64,000 nt of DNA from a bacterium (GTDB taxonomy: Bacteria; Zhuqueibacterota; QNDG01; JAGLOF01), in NCBI GenBank assembly GCA_016934955.1, contig JAFGRY010000049.1, positions 228,008 to 292,007 of the forward strand. The letters run 5' to 3'. The number at the start of each line of letters is the position of its first letter. Position 1 is the first letter of the stretch. Under the pieces are notes generated by a model. It saw only the letters and a program-made list of their open reading frames with translations. It had not been told where the DNA came from and did not search any database. Made by a program: the position numbers and the translations under genes. Shown here piece after piece: positions 27,161 to 35,928 of the stretch.

Positions 27161-27661
27161 ATGAATCAGCGGAACATCCGGACGCTTCACCGCTGGACCG
27201 CCATTGCAACGGCGCTGCCCTTTGCCTGTGTCGTGCTCAGCGGGATCCTGCTGCAGCTGAAGAAAGAGTTCTCCTGGATTCAGCCCCGCACTCTGTCGGG
27301 TTCAGATGGCGGCGGGCCGCTGCTGACCCTTGATTCCCTGCTGGCCCTGTCCGCCGCTGTTCCGGAAGCGGACGTAGCAGGCTGGAATGATGTCGAACGG
27401 ATCGACATCAGGCCGGACAAACGTATCGCCAAAATCCGCTGCAGGAATCACCGTGAACTGCAGATCGACCTGCACAGCGGCGAGGTGCTGTCCTCCCGGT
27501 TCCGGCGCAGCGACATCATCGAATCGGTTCATGACGGCTCGTTCATTCACCCTGCGGTCAAATACGCGGTCTTTCTTCCCTCTGGCATTGCCGTCTTCCT
27601 GCTCTGGATCACCGGACTGGTACTGGCCGGTAAACGAAAAAAACGAAGAGGTTCTTCATGA
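27161..27661 (+). CDS. PepSY-associated TM family protein (short)
   Basis: 166 aa with one N-terminal TM segment (LHRWTAIATALPFACVVLSGILLQL) that has the HRW...SG pattern of PepSY_TM proteins. A periplasmic ~80-residue PepSY-like part (IDIRPDKRIAKIRC...) contains ESVHDGSFIHPAVKYAVFLPSG, and a second TM near 135-155 ends in a KRKKRR tail. It is half the size of iron-uptake PepSY_TM proteins. Its stop overlaps the next ATG (ATGA), so it is coupled to the alkaline phosphatase. Role unknown; these proteins often accompany metal-uptake or reductase genes. Confidence 0.65.
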   Translation: MNQRNIRTLHRWTAIATALPFACVVLSGILLQLKKEFSWIQPRTLSGSDGGGPLLTLDSLLALSAAVPEADVAGWNDVERIDIRPDKRIAKIRCRNHRELQIDLHSGEVLSSRFRRSDIIESVHDGSFIHPAVKYAVFLPSGIAVFLLWITGLVLAGKRKKRRGSS

Positions 27662-28749
27662 CACACCGTTTCTCCTCCGCAGCCGCCGGCATACTGACAC
27701 TGCTGCTCCTGAGCTGCTCACCCTCACAAGACCGCGCTCCCCTGAACGTCATCCTCCTTATCGGCGACGGCATGGGCGTAGCACAGCTCACCGCGGGTAA
27801 AACCGTGAAAGGCACGATCAGCATGGAACGCTTTCCCGTCGCCGGACTCGTCACAACCCATGCCGCCGGATCGTATATTACCGATTCCGCAGCCAGCGGT
27901 ACGGCCCTGGCCACCGGTCATAAAACGGACAACGGCGTTATCGGCATGGCACCCGACCACATGGTTCTCAAAAACGTGACCGAATACGCCGAGGAATCGG
28001 GCTGTGCAACCGGTCTGGTCGCCACCAGCGCCATTACCCATGTGACTCCCGCCTGTTTTGCGGCCCATGTTCCGGAACGGCACATGTACGCCGAGGTCGC
28101 GGAAGACCTGTGTGAAAGCGGAGTCGATGTTCTCTTCGGCGGGGGCTACGGGTATTTCCTGCCCTCTTCGCACCCACAGAGCCTGCGCACGGACGATCGG
28201 AACCTGATGAAATCACTCGCCGGGACACACCGCCTCATTTACACTCCGGCAGGCCTTGACAGTCTTGCTGACTGCGAGCGTGTCGCCGGACTCTTCTATC
28301 AGGGACATCCGCCCGCAGTGCATGAGCGGAATACGACCCTCTCCGCTCTCACGGAAGCGGCCCTCTCCGTCCTGTCACGTTCCCGGCGCGGTTTCTTTCT
28401 CATGGTCGAAGGTTCCCAGATCGACTGGTCGGGGCACGACAACGACAGCCAGGGTATTATCGACGAGTTCATCGATTTCGATGACGCCGTGGGAACAGCA
28501 GCCGACTGGGCGCTTGCCCGGGGTAACACACTGGTCATCGTCGTCGCCGACCATGAGACAGGCGGATATACACTGTTAAACGGATCTATTGAGGAGCGGA
28601 CGGTTACCGAGGTTTCCTTCAGCACCTCCTATCATACGGGATCCATGGTCCCGCTCTTCGCCCTGGGTCCGGGCGCGTCTCGCTTCAGCGGTATACTTGA
28701 CAATACCGATATCGGATCACGTCTCATCGAACTGTTCCGCGGCCGCTGA
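27658..28749 (+). CDS. Alkaline phosphatase (PhoA family), probable lipoprotein
   Basis: 363 aa. The signal ends in a convincing lipobox (LLLLSC, lipidated Cys20). The catalytic region is TDSAASGTALATG, with nucleophile Ser77 between Asp and Ala; the metal loop LLIGDGMG is at 33-40 and metal-binding VADHETGGYTL near 300. The domain is shorter than E. coli PhoA (471 aa), close to compact bacterial alkaline phosphatases. It should hydrolyse phosphomonoesters outside the cytoplasm, anchored to a membrane. Coupled to the PepSY-like gene upstream. Confidence 0.9.
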   Translation: MTHRFSSAAAGILTLLLLSCSPSQDRAPLNVILLIGDGMGVAQLTAGKTVKGTISMERFPVAGLVTTHAAGSYITDSAASGTALATGHKTDNGVIGMAPDHMVLKNVTEYAEESGCATGLVATSAITHVTPACFAAHVPERHMYAEVAEDLCESGVDVLFGGGYGYFLPSSHPQSLRTDDRNLMKSLAGTHRLIYTPAGLDSLADCERVAGLFYQGHPPAVHERNTTLSALTEAALSVLSRSRRGFFLMVEGSQIDWSGHDNDSQGIIDEFIDFDDAVGTAADWALARGNTLVIVVADHETGGYTLLNGSIEERTVTEVSFSTSYHTGSMVPLFALGPGASRFSGILDNTDIGSRLIELFRGR

Positions 28750-28810
28750 AAACATGCGCACGCCCTGGAACTTCGTTTCGGGCGACTCTGAAGCCGGAAA
28801 AGAATACTGC

Positions 28811-28840
28811 TTGACATACGGATGCGATAGTCCGTATATT
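28811..28840 (+). promoter_or_regulatory. Strong promoter of the rex operon
   Basis: TTGACA (28811-28816), 18 nt spacer, TATATT (28835-28840). The Rex operator begins 2 bp after the -10, so bound Rex would block the polymerase. Confidence 0.75.
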
Positions 28841-28842
28841 GG

Positions 28843-28860
28843 TTGTGATATTTTTCACAG
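28843..28860 (+). promoter_or_regulatory. Rex operator (ROP site)
   Basis: TTGTGATATTTTTCACAG is a near-perfect match to the known Rex consensus TTGTGAAWWWWTTCACAA (half-sites TTGTGA and TCACAG, 6 nt AT spacer). It lies between the promoter and the rex start codon, 29 bp upstream of the GTG. This indicates autoregulation by NADH/NAD ratio of rex and the following TonB receptor and S-component genes. Confidence 0.85.
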
Positions 28861-28888
28861 CGCTATCATCCAGCTGACAGGAGATACG

Positions 28889-29542
28889 GTGCCCATTATT
28901 GCGGTGAAAACACTCGAACGGCTCATTCTCTACAGACGCCAGCTGCTCGCCCTGTTTTCCGAGGGAAAGAGATTCGTCTTTTCCCACGATCTCGCGGCGA
29001 TCTCCGGCTCCACGTCCGCGAAAGTGCGACGCGATCTGATGGAGATCGGATACAGTGGTTCCACTGTCAGGGGTTACGAAATCAAATCCCTGATCAGGAG
29101 CCTGGGAGATTTCATCGACGCGTCCAAACCGCTCTCGGTGATTCTTGTCGGCGCCGGAGATCTCGGCAAGGCGATTATCAGCTATTTCCTGGAACGGCGG
29201 GAAAAACTGGTTATCGCCGCCGCCTTTGACCCGGACGCCGGAAAAACGGACGGCCTGATAAGGGGCTGTCCCTGTTTTCATACCGACCGGATGCAGTCGT
29301 TCATCAGGGAGAACGACATACAGGTTGCGATTCTCGCCGTACCCGCCGGTGAGGCGCGGGCTGCCGCGGCCGCGCTTGCGGAAGCGGGAATCACCGGTAT
29401 TCTCAATTACGCCCCGGTGCGGCTGGAACTGCCGGATACCGTATATGTGGAGAACCGGGATATGTGCATGGCGCTGGAGAAAACGGCCTTTTACGCGAGG
29501 GCATCCAGGGAACGGGTAACGATGCGTGAAGGATTCAGCTGA
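28889..29542 (+). CDS. rex: Redox-sensing transcriptional repressor Rex
   Basis: 217 aa from GTG 28889, chosen because CAGGAG lies 5 nt upstream and the domain begins at once; the track's start at 28589 runs back through the promoter. Winged-helix DNA-binding part (~5-75: LERLILYRRQLLAL..., SSTSAKVRRDLMEIG-type recognition helix) precedes a Rossmann NAD(H) domain with VGAGDLGKAI (~88-96) and NYAPVRLELPDTVYVENRD near the C-terminus, as in all Rex proteins. High NADH releases Rex from DNA. The operator in front of it is plainly visible. First gene of a three-gene unit. Confidence 0.95.
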   Translation: MPIIAVKTLERLILYRRQLLALFSEGKRFVFSHDLAAISGSTSAKVRRDLMEIGYSGSTVRGYEIKSLIRSLGDFIDASKPLSVILVGAGDLGKAIISYFLERREKLVIAAAFDPDAGKTDGLIRGCPCFHTDRMQSFIRENDIQVAILAVPAGEARAAAAALAEAGITGILNYAPVRLELPDTVYVENRDMCMALEKTAFYARASRERVTMREGFS

Positions 29543-29572
29543 TCACCGTCCCTGATAATGGGGAATAGCATA

Positions 29573-31642
29573 ATGAAACCGTTTTTTTCCGGACTGCTGC
29601 CGGCCCTGCTGTGGGCCGGAATGCTGAGCGCCCAGCAGACGCAAACGGGCGCGGACAGCGCACGCCTTGCAGCCCCCACCATTGTCGTCACCGCCACCCG
29701 CTATGAAAAGAATTATCTGGAAACCCATCTGCCGGTGCGGACGGTCACTACCGGCACGCTCTGGCGGTACGGGTACGTGACAACCGGAGCGGGTATCGAA
29801 CGGGAACCGGGCGTGGCGGTGATCGGCACCGGCCCCTGGAGTCAGCAGCCGGTGGTCCGGGGACTCGCGGGTTCCCAGATTCTTTCCCTGGTTGACGGTA
29901 TGCGGCTGGAAGTGATGCGCAGTTACGGCAATCACGCGCCCCTGATCGACCCCGACATGCTGGACCGCATAGAGATCATCCGCGGCCCGGCATCGATTTT
30001 GTACGGATCTGATGCTATCGGCGGCGTCATCAATTATATCACCAAGGGCCCCCCTCCCCGGTCCAACCGGCTGCGCGTGCACGGCAGCGCGGGCACGGCC
30101 TTCGCTTCCGCCAGCAGCCTCGCGGCACAATCACTTTCCCTTTCCGCCGCCGCCCCCTCCTGGGCACTTCGCATCAGCGGGCAGCACAGGAAGGCCGGCG
30201 ACATCAGCACTCCGGACGGCCCTCTTGACAACACGGGGTATGCGGGGAGCACTTTTCAGACCTCGGTGCACATCTTTCCCGCCGTACGGCACCGCCTCGC
30301 GCTCTCCACCTCCCTGCAGCGGTTCCGGGATGTGGGTATTCCCGTGAATGCCTACGCATCGAGCGCGGCTTTTTCCCGCTACGACCGCACGCTGGGATCG
30401 TGCATCTGGACGTTTACCAACCCCGGAAAGCCGCTCGCAGGGGCGACCCTCACCGGGTATCTTCAGCAGGGATACAGAGCGTTCACCGCCCGTATCGAAG
30501 GAGTCCCTAAGGGGACACGCTTTGCCGAACAGGATCTCTCCGCTGTCCGGCACGTCAGGACAGGGGGAGCGAGCCTCCTCACCACCCTGCATATCGCCCC
30601 CGCTCACCTGGTAACGGCGGGAATCGAGGGGTATGTCACCGGTGACCGTTCCAGCCGCACCAGTGACGCGGCCATGCGGGATGCATCCGGCGCCATCGTC
30701 GCCGACCCCCCTGCCGATACCACTCCCCCGAATCCCAGGGGAAGACGCAGCGGATACGGCATCTTCATTACGGATGAATTCGTCGCCTCCGGCCGGTTCT
30801 CACTGCTCCTGGGCCTGCGGTACGACATCAACCGGACCTATGCCAGAGGAACCGAGGGAACGCTCACTCCGGAAAACAGGCATGAAACCGACCATGACTG
30901 GAGCGGCAATGCCGGAATTCTCTGGCGTCTGACCCCTTCTCTGCGCCTCACCGGGAATATCGGCCGCGCCTTCAGCTCTCCCACCCTCATGCAGCGCTAT
31001 TTCAGCGGCACCGCCCAGGTCGGCTACCTTGAAGGAAATCCGTCCCTGGGTTCGGAAAAAAGCGTCAATGTCGATGCGGGGCTCAAATGGAATACGGGAC
31101 TGTTCAGCGGGGAAGTGAGTATCTTCAGAAACCGCATCCATAACTACATCGCCATGGCACCGGTTTCAGCGGCAGCGGACAGTTTTATCTATGCCAATAT
31201 CGGGGAAGCGGCCCTCACCGGCGGGGAACTGAGAACCACCCTGCTCATCGGCCGGCGGCTCAGCTGCGGCGTCACCGCCTCTTTCGTACGCGGTGAAGAC
31301 CTGGAATTATCGGCACCGCTGCCGAAAATTCCGCCGCTCGGCGGCAGGATCACCCTCGGGTATACGTTTCCCGGCGAAACGGTGTCGCTGGAAACAACGG
31401 CAGCGCTTGTGAGCGCTCAACGCCGCACCGACCGCTACGAATCATCCACACCCGGATACCATACTTTCGATCTGAACGCGGTCATCGATGTGTCGAGCCT
31501 GCTCGCTCTCCCCCGATCCGTTTCTCTGACGGTCACCGTTACCAATCTCACCAACGAACGCTACCGGGACCACCTCTCCACCGTCACCTGGTGGCCGGCG
31601 CCGGGAAGAGACATTCGAATCGGGCTGAAAGGGATGTTTTAG
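29573..31642 (+). CDS. TonB-dependent receptor (siderophore/cofactor/metal type)
   Basis: 689 aa from ATG 29573 (GGGGA 8 nt upstream), giving a clean signal peptide ending LSAQQ; the track start adds five residues. The N-terminal plug has IVVTATRYEKNY, VVRGLAGSQILSLVDGMRLE and IEIIRGPASILYGSDAIGGVINYITK; the ~500-residue barrel ends in IGLKGMF. No carboxypeptidase-like domain is present, unlike the receptor at 20.2 kb, so this resembles heme, cobalamin or metal receptors. It is co-transcribed behind rex and followed 2 bp later by an ECF S-like gene. Substrate unknown. Confidence 0.9.
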   Translation: MKPFFSGLLPALLWAGMLSAQQTQTGADSARLAAPTIVVTATRYEKNYLETHLPVRTVTTGTLWRYGYVTTGAGIEREPGVAVIGTGPWSQQPVVRGLAGSQILSLVDGMRLEVMRSYGNHAPLIDPDMLDRIEIIRGPASILYGSDAIGGVINYITKGPPPRSNRLRVHGSAGTAFASASSLAAQSLSLSAAAPSWALRISGQHRKAGDISTPDGPLDNTGYAGSTFQTSVHIFPAVRHRLALSTSLQRFRDVGIPVNAYASSAAFSRYDRTLGSCIWTFTNPGKPLAGATLTGYLQQGYRAFTARIEGVPKGTRFAEQDLSAVRHVRTGGASLLTTLHIAPAHLVTAGIEGYVTGDRSSRTSDAAMRDASGAIVADPPADTTPPNPRGRRSGYGIFITDEFVASGRFSLLLGLRYDINRTYARGTEGTLTPENRHETDHDWSGNAGILWRLTPSLRLTGNIGRAFSSPTLMQRYFSGTAQVGYLEGNPSLGSEKSVNVDAGLKWNTGLFSGEVSIFRNRIHNYIAMAPVSAAADSFIYANIGEAALTGGELRTTLLIGRRLSCGVTASFVRGEDLELSAPLPKIPPLGGRITLGYTFPGETVSLETTAALVSAQRRTDRYESSTPGYHTFDLNAVIDVSSLLALPRSVSLTVTVTNLTNERYRDHLSTVTWWPAPGRDIRIGLKGMF

Positions 31643-31643
31643 G

Positions 31644-32177
31644 ATGCAGCAGCGGAAAACACTGCTTCTCGCCAGGCTGGGTCTGTTCACGACCCTGACA
31701 GTAGTCATGCAGCTTGCCGGACTGCCGCAGCCGGTCACCGGACCTCTGGTGAACGCGATGCTCTTTTTAACCGCCCAGCTGCTCCGGCCCCGTGATGCCG
31801 CTATTCTCGGCGTCATCACTCCAGTCACCGCCCTGGTCCGCGGCCAGCTGCCTCCGGCTCTGGCGGCCATGCTCCCCGTTATCGCCGCCGGCAACATCGC
31901 GATGGTGTACGTATTCGCCGCTGCCGCATCCCGGAAATCAGCACCATCGCGGGTGTTCGGTCTGCGCTGGACAGCAGCCGTCTCGGCCGCCTCCGCCGTG
32001 AAATTCGCCCTTCTGTACGCAGGGGTTTCGCTGCTGCTGCCGAAGCTGCTCGCCGTCAGCGTGCCGGCGCCGCTGATCGCCCTCATGAGCCTGCCCCAGC
32101 TGCTCACCGCCCTTGCCGGCGGTCTGATCAGCGGGGCCGCGATGGTCCTGCTGCAGAGAAAACAGGAAATTTCATAA
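31644..32177 (+). CDS. ECF transporter S component-like membrane protein
   Basis: 177 aa, five to six membrane segments, all hydrophobic with short loops (LTVVMQLAGLPQPVTGPLVNAMLFL at the N-terminus; ILGVITPVTALVRGQLPPALAAMLPVI). Size and the GP-x-VNA-loop pattern fit substrate-capture S components of energy-coupling factor transporters for vitamins or metals. No EcfA or EcfT gene is in the window; a shared distant module would be needed. Starting 2 bp after the TonB receptor stop, it would take over that receptor's ligand at the inner membrane. Family call moderate. Confidence 0.55.
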   Translation: MQQRKTLLLARLGLFTTLTVVMQLAGLPQPVTGPLVNAMLFLTAQLLRPRDAAILGVITPVTALVRGQLPPALAAMLPVIAAGNIAMVYVFAAAASRKSAPSRVFGLRWTAAVSAASAVKFALLYAGVSLLLPKLLAVSVPAPLIALMSLPQLLTALAGGLISGAAMVLLQRKQEIS

Positions 32178-32263
32178 TTTTCGGGAACTTTTACGATTCC
32201 GGTGCGTAAGGTATATGTAGTTATTCAATACCTATTTTTTCCTCTAAGTTCCCTCTCTTTTGT

Positions 32264-32293
32264 GGGCGAAGCGATTGCAAAATCACTTCGCCC
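32264..32293 (+). terminator. Hairpin, possible terminator of the rex operon
   Basis: GGGCGAAG-C-GAT stem, TGCAAA loop, ATC-A-CTTCGCCC return arm (11 pairs, one mismatch), followed by a pyrimidine-rich CTCTTCTTTTT rather than a clean T-run. It could instead be a leader element, but the purF promoter lies downstream of it, which favours a terminator. Confidence 0.5.
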
Positions 32294-32330
32294 CTCTTCT
32301 TTTTCAGGGTTTCAGCTGCGGATATTTCCC

Positions 32331-32359
32331 TTGCCACACAAACGTGAATTCCGTACATT
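32331..32359 (+). promoter_or_regulatory. Promoter of the purF-like gene
   Basis: TTGCCA (32331-32336), 17 nt spacer, TACATT (32354-32359), 40 bp before the start codon. Confidence 0.65.
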
Positions 32360-32398
32360 GCGGGGACACGTCCCAGCGGATTAAGCAGGAGTCCTTCC

Positions 32399-33808
32399 AT
32401 GAGCGGATTTTTCGGAGTCGTTTCCACTTCTGATTGCGTCAGCGATGTCTTCTTCGGTGCGGATTATCACTCCCATCTCGGCACCCAGCGGGGCGGCATC
32501 GCCGTGCTCGGCGACACCGGTTTCACCAGATTCATTCACGACATCACCAACACCCAGTTCCGCAGCAAATTCGACAGCGACATCGGCAAGCTTAAGGGAA
32601 ACAAAGGTCTGGGGATTATCAGCGATTACGAGGATCAGCCCATACTGGTGAGATCTCATCTCGGCACCTATGCTATTGTCACCGTCGGTGTCATTCAGAA
32701 CGCCGCCGACCTGATCCGGAAATCATTTGATAAAAAATCGACCCATTTTTCCGAAGTGCAGGCGAATCAAGTAAATCCCACCGAACTCGTCGCCAGCCTG
32801 ATCAATGAAGAGGACAATTTTACGGACGGACTGATCAGTGCCCTTGATGCCGTTGAAGGGTCATGTTCCATCCTCCTTCTTACCGATGAAGGTCTCTATG
32901 CCGCCCGGGACAAACTGGGCCGTACTCCCATAATTATCGGAAAAAAGGAGGGAGCCTGGGCCGCCTCCTCCGAATCATGCGCCTTCCCGAACCTGAACTA
33001 TGAGACCGCGGCATTCCTCGGCCCGGGCGAAATCGTACGCATTACCGAAGAGGGCATGGAACGCAAAAGGGGCCCGGGCGAACGGATGCAGATCTGTGCC
33101 TTTCTCTGGGTCTATTACGGATATCCGTCCGCGTGCTATGAAAACATCAACGTAGAGACCGTGCGCTACCGCTGCGGGGCCAGCCTGGCCCGGAACGACA
33201 CGGTTGATGCCGATATGGTGGCGGGCATTCCCGATTCCGGCACCGCCCACGCGATCGGATACGCCGTTGAATCGGGCATCCCCTACGGACGCCCCTTCGT
33301 CAAATACACTCCCACCTGGCCGAGAAGCTTCATGCCCCAGGATCAAAGCGTGCGGGACATGGTGGCCCGTATGAAACTGATCCCCATTATGGAAATCATC
33401 GCCGGCAAACGGCTGCTTTTCTGCGAGGATTCCATCGTCAGAGGCACGCAGCTGCAGGATATCGTGCAGCGGATCTTCGATTACGGCGCCGAAGAGGTGC
33501 ATATGCGGCCGGCCTGTCCGCCGCTGGTGTTCGGGTGTAAATATCTCAATTTTTCCCGCTCGCGCTCCCTTATGGATCTGGCCACGAGAAAGGCGATCAC
33601 GACCATCGAAGGCAGAAACGACGTGCATCTCGACGAGTACGCCGATCCGCGGACGGAACGGTATGCACGGATGCTTGAGGAGATAAGGAACCGGCTGAAG
33701 CTGACCAGTCTTCGCTACCAGGAGCTCGACCATCTGGTGGAATGTATCGGACTGCCGAAAGAGAAACTCTGCACCTACTGCTGGGACGGATGCGAAATCA
33801 ACAGATGA
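32399..33808 (+). CDS. Amidophosphoribosyltransferase-like protein lacking the catalytic N-terminal Cys
   Basis: 469 aa, PurF architecture: N-terminal glutamine amidotransferase class II fold (1-~230) and C-terminal phosphoribosyltransferase (~240-440) with the PRPP loop LLFCEDSIVRGTQL (~338) and a Cys-rich tail (LCTYCWDGCE). Normal PurF starts M-C-G-I, and the Cys becomes the nucleophile after Met removal; here it is M-S-G-F-F-G, so the nucleophile is Ser or absent. As I recall, a similar Cys-less variant is widespread in Bacteroidota. It may use free ammonia, another glutaminase, or have a different role. AGGAG lies 8 nt before the ATG. The last base pairs overlap mobA. Confidence 0.85.
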   Translation: MSGFFGVVSTSDCVSDVFFGADYHSHLGTQRGGIAVLGDTGFTRFIHDITNTQFRSKFDSDIGKLKGNKGLGIISDYEDQPILVRSHLGTYAIVTVGVIQNAADLIRKSFDKKSTHFSEVQANQVNPTELVASLINEEDNFTDGLISALDAVEGSCSILLLTDEGLYAARDKLGRTPIIIGKKEGAWAASSESCAFPNLNYETAAFLGPGEIVRITEEGMERKRGPGERMQICAFLWVYYGYPSACYENINVETVRYRCGASLARNDTVDADMVAGIPDSGTAHAIGYAVESGIPYGRPFVKYTPTWPRSFMPQDQSVRDMVARMKLIPIMEIIAGKRLLFCEDSIVRGTQLQDIVQRIFDYGAEEVHMRPACPPLVFGCKYLNFSRSRSLMDLATRKAITTIEGRNDVHLDEYADPRTERYARMLEEIRNRLKLTSLRYQELDHLVECIGLPKEKLCTYCWDGCEINR

Positions 33809-34401
33809 ACGGACATGCTCCCGCGGCCCAGGAGACCTGGAACGATATTACCATGGCCGTACTCTCCGGCGGCCGGAGCAGACGCTTCGGATCACCCAAG
33901 CAGCTGCATGACTGGAACGGCTGCACCCTCCTGGAACGGGCGCTGCTGCTCGCCAGCTCACTGAGCGACCGCGTCATGATTATCGGGGGTTCCGCGTACA
34001 CGGGAAATCATGCACCCGTTCCCGTATATGACGACATATATGCCGGAAACGGCCCTCTCGGGGGCATTCATACCGCCCTCGTCCGCTCCCGCTCCCCCTG
34101 GGTGGCGACCCTGCCCTGTGATATGCCCATGATGAATGCCGCGGTCTACCGTCTTCTGGCCGCCCGCAGGCATGCGGATGCACCGGTAGTCGCGATCACG
34201 GAGACGGCCCTAGAGCCGCTGATCTGCATCTGGCCGAAAAGCAGTGAGCCGTTTCTGGGGGAAAGACTGAAAAAAGGGTTGTCGGGACCGATACCGGTGC
34301 TCGACCTGCTCGGCGCGCGGCGCATAGCGGTCCACCGCGAATGTCCGTCATACGATCCCGCCTGGTTTACCAATATCAACACCCGCAGCCAGCTGCCGTA
34401 A
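33805..34401 (+). CDS. mobA: Molybdenum cofactor guanylyltransferase (MobA-like)
   Basis: 198 aa from the ATG that overlaps the PurF stop (ATGA); ATG 33790 and the track's earlier start are alternatives because no ideal ribosome site separates them. Nucleotidyltransferase motifs: LSGGRSRRFGSPK near the N-terminus (phosphate loop, conserved Lys), GPLGGIHTAL, LPCDMPMM (metal Asp), and a C-terminal WFTNINT. MobA adds GMP to molybdopterin, giving the bis-MGD cofactor that DMSO-reductase-family enzymes need. The dmsABC-torD genes lie convergently next door, which supports this over MocA or generic transferases. Confidence 0.85.
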   Translation: MNGHAPAAQETWNDITMAVLSGGRSRRFGSPKQLHDWNGCTLLERALLLASSLSDRVMIIGGSAYTGNHAPVPVYDDIYAGNGPLGGIHTALVRSRSPWVATLPCDMPMMNAAVYRLLAARRHADAPVVAITETALEPLICIWPKSSEPFLGERLKKGLSGPIPVLDLLGARRIAVHRECPSYDPAWFTNINTRSQLP

Positions 34402-34417
34402 CTGCGTTCGCCGGTCG

Positions 34418-35128
34418 TCATGCCGAACCGCCGCTCTCACAGAGGGCGGCGGCCGTCCGCTGAATTTCCGCGGTCACACCCGATACCAGCCGGACAACCC
34501 CGGGATAGAATACCGTTTCAGCGTGCTCCTCGACCCGCCTGATGAAATCGGGCAGCCAGACCGAAAGGTGGTCACCGATAAAATCACGGGCCTCCGCAGC
34601 ACACCGTCTCACCTTCTCCCGTTCGCCGCTTTCCACCGCCTCATCCATGCAGCTGCAGAGCGCAGCCAGGAACTGCAGCTCATAACCGATATGATCATCG
34701 GGAATACGATTCCGGGCGGGCACCGTCATACCGAAGCGCCGATACCGCTCCCGCACTTCCGCCGTCTGTTTCTCGAACAGCAGATGCTCTTCGGAACGGT
34801 ACACCGATTCAAAGGGCGGGGCCAGCGTGCGCTCCAGTCCGACGAACAGGCGTGTATAGTCCTGAACGAGGAGCGGCGCCAGGCCGTGATGCCATGTACC
34901 GGCGAACGATCTCAGCAGTGACATACCCTGAACCATATCGGCATGGGAGGATGGGGATTCCTGCAGCAGCACCCCGGCTGCGGCCAGGGTGTCGATCATC
35001 TCCGCTCCGGGCGGGTCGAGAAGCAGGCGTCCCAGTACTCCGGCCATCGCCCCGTACAGCACCGGTGACGCGATTTCTCCGGCGAATGAGGCGCCGTCTT
35101 CACCGGCATTCCCCTGATGCGGCATCAC
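34418..35128 (-). CDS. TorD/DmsD family molybdoenzyme chaperone
   Basis: 236 aa, all-helical. It contains the TorD-family region LLVQDYTRLFVGLERTLAPPFESVYRSEEHLLF, where E-x-x-Y (ESVY) and the preceding P-P are diagnostic, and DHIGYELQFLAALC (the D-H-x-x-x-E-L motif). These chaperones bind the twin-arginine signal of the catalytic subunit and hold it until bis-MGD is inserted. Its start overlaps the dmsC stop (ATGA), and it ends the operon. Its partner is the Tat-signal DmsA-like protein upstream. Confidence 0.85.
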   Translation of the reverse strand: MMPHQGNAGEDGASFAGEIASPVLYGAMAGVLGRLLLDPPGAEMIDTLAAAGVLLQESPSSHADMVQGMSLLRSFAGTWHHGLAPLLVQDYTRLFVGLERTLAPPFESVYRSEEHLLFEKQTAEVRERYRRFGMTVPARNRIPDDHIGYELQFLAALCSCMDEAVESGEREKVRRCAAEARDFIGDHLSVWLPDFIRRVEEHAETVFYPGVVRLVSGVTAEIQRTAAALCESGGSA

Positions 35129-35928
35129 ATGCCGCCGGCGTTCAGGTCATAGAATCCGGCACGGGTGATCAGTTCAGCGAAGACGACGGCGGCAAAAAGC
35201 AGGGTGATCCGACGGCGGCCGCACATGAACCCGGTTTCCCGCAGCGTTCCCGCGGACAGGGCGGCGCACACGACATAGACGGCGATCGCGAATAATTCAA
35301 GAACCGTCGAGATCATTCCCCGAGGCTGCATGGTCGTACGGCTGAAGAGGATGAAAATCCTGACAAGAGCGCCGGCACCGGCCGCGGCCAGGAGATACCG
35401 GTGCAGACGGCAGCCGTCCGCACCGCCGTCGACCGCGGCAAGGGAGAGAACGGCGAGGGAGCCGAGAAGAGCGGCGGTGGTGAAAAAAGAAAGCGGAGTG
35501 AGGGCGGTGTTCCAGGCGGGGATGGCCGGAATCATGTAGATACGGGACATGCAGTACACAAGGGTCAGTCCGAAGCAGCCGGTGAAAAAGGGCAGGACAC
35601 GACGCAGCGTCTCATTCTCCGGCAATTTCCAGGAAGCGGCTGAAACAAGCACCATGCCGGCGATAAACAGCAGCTGGGCGGCGATCTCTCGGCTCAGCCA
35701 GGATGAGGCGAGATTGGTGAACACGAAGACGCCCCGCAACGGCTGTCCGAGATGGAAAAAGGAGATACCGGTTCCGACGCAGGCGGCGGCAATCAGGATC
35801 AGGCCCGTCCTTTGCCTGATCGCGGGATCGATCCGCCGGGAGACCGGCGGCAGGTGCAGGACAGCGAAAGCGCCTGCAACGGTCTGGGCGATGAGCGTAT
35901 AGACCACCAGCGGCCATTCGTGCATCAC
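35125..35928 (-). CDS. dmsC: DmsC-like membrane anchor subunit
   Basis: 267 aa with about eight membrane segments. The N-terminus MMHEWPLVVYTLIAQTVAGAFA and the motif GISFFHLGQPLRG, with LASSWLSREI next, are typical of DmsC anchor subunits, which oxidise menaquinol at the outer face of the inner membrane and pass electrons to DmsB. Both ends overlap neighbours by four bases (ATGA), so B, C and the chaperone are translationally coupled. Confidence 0.85.
   Translation of the reverse strand: MMHEWPLVVYTLIAQTVAGAFAVLHLPPVSRRIDPAIRQRTGLILIAAACVGTGISFFHLGQPLRGVFVFTNLASSWLSREIAAQLLFIAGMVLVSAASWKLPENETLRRVLPFFTGCFGLTLVYCMSRIYMIPAIPAWNTALTPLSFFTTAALLGSLAVLSLAAVDGGADGCRLHRYLLAAAGAGALVRIFILFSRTTMQPRGMISTVLELFAIAVYVVCAALSAGTLRETGFMCGRRRITLLFAAVVFAELITRAGFYDLNAGGM

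Noticed and set aside
28589-28888. Upstream 100 codons of the track's Rex ORF
   Set aside because: The stretch covers the end of the alkaline phosphatase gene, the promoter and the Rex operator; the GTG at 28889 has a proper ribosome site.
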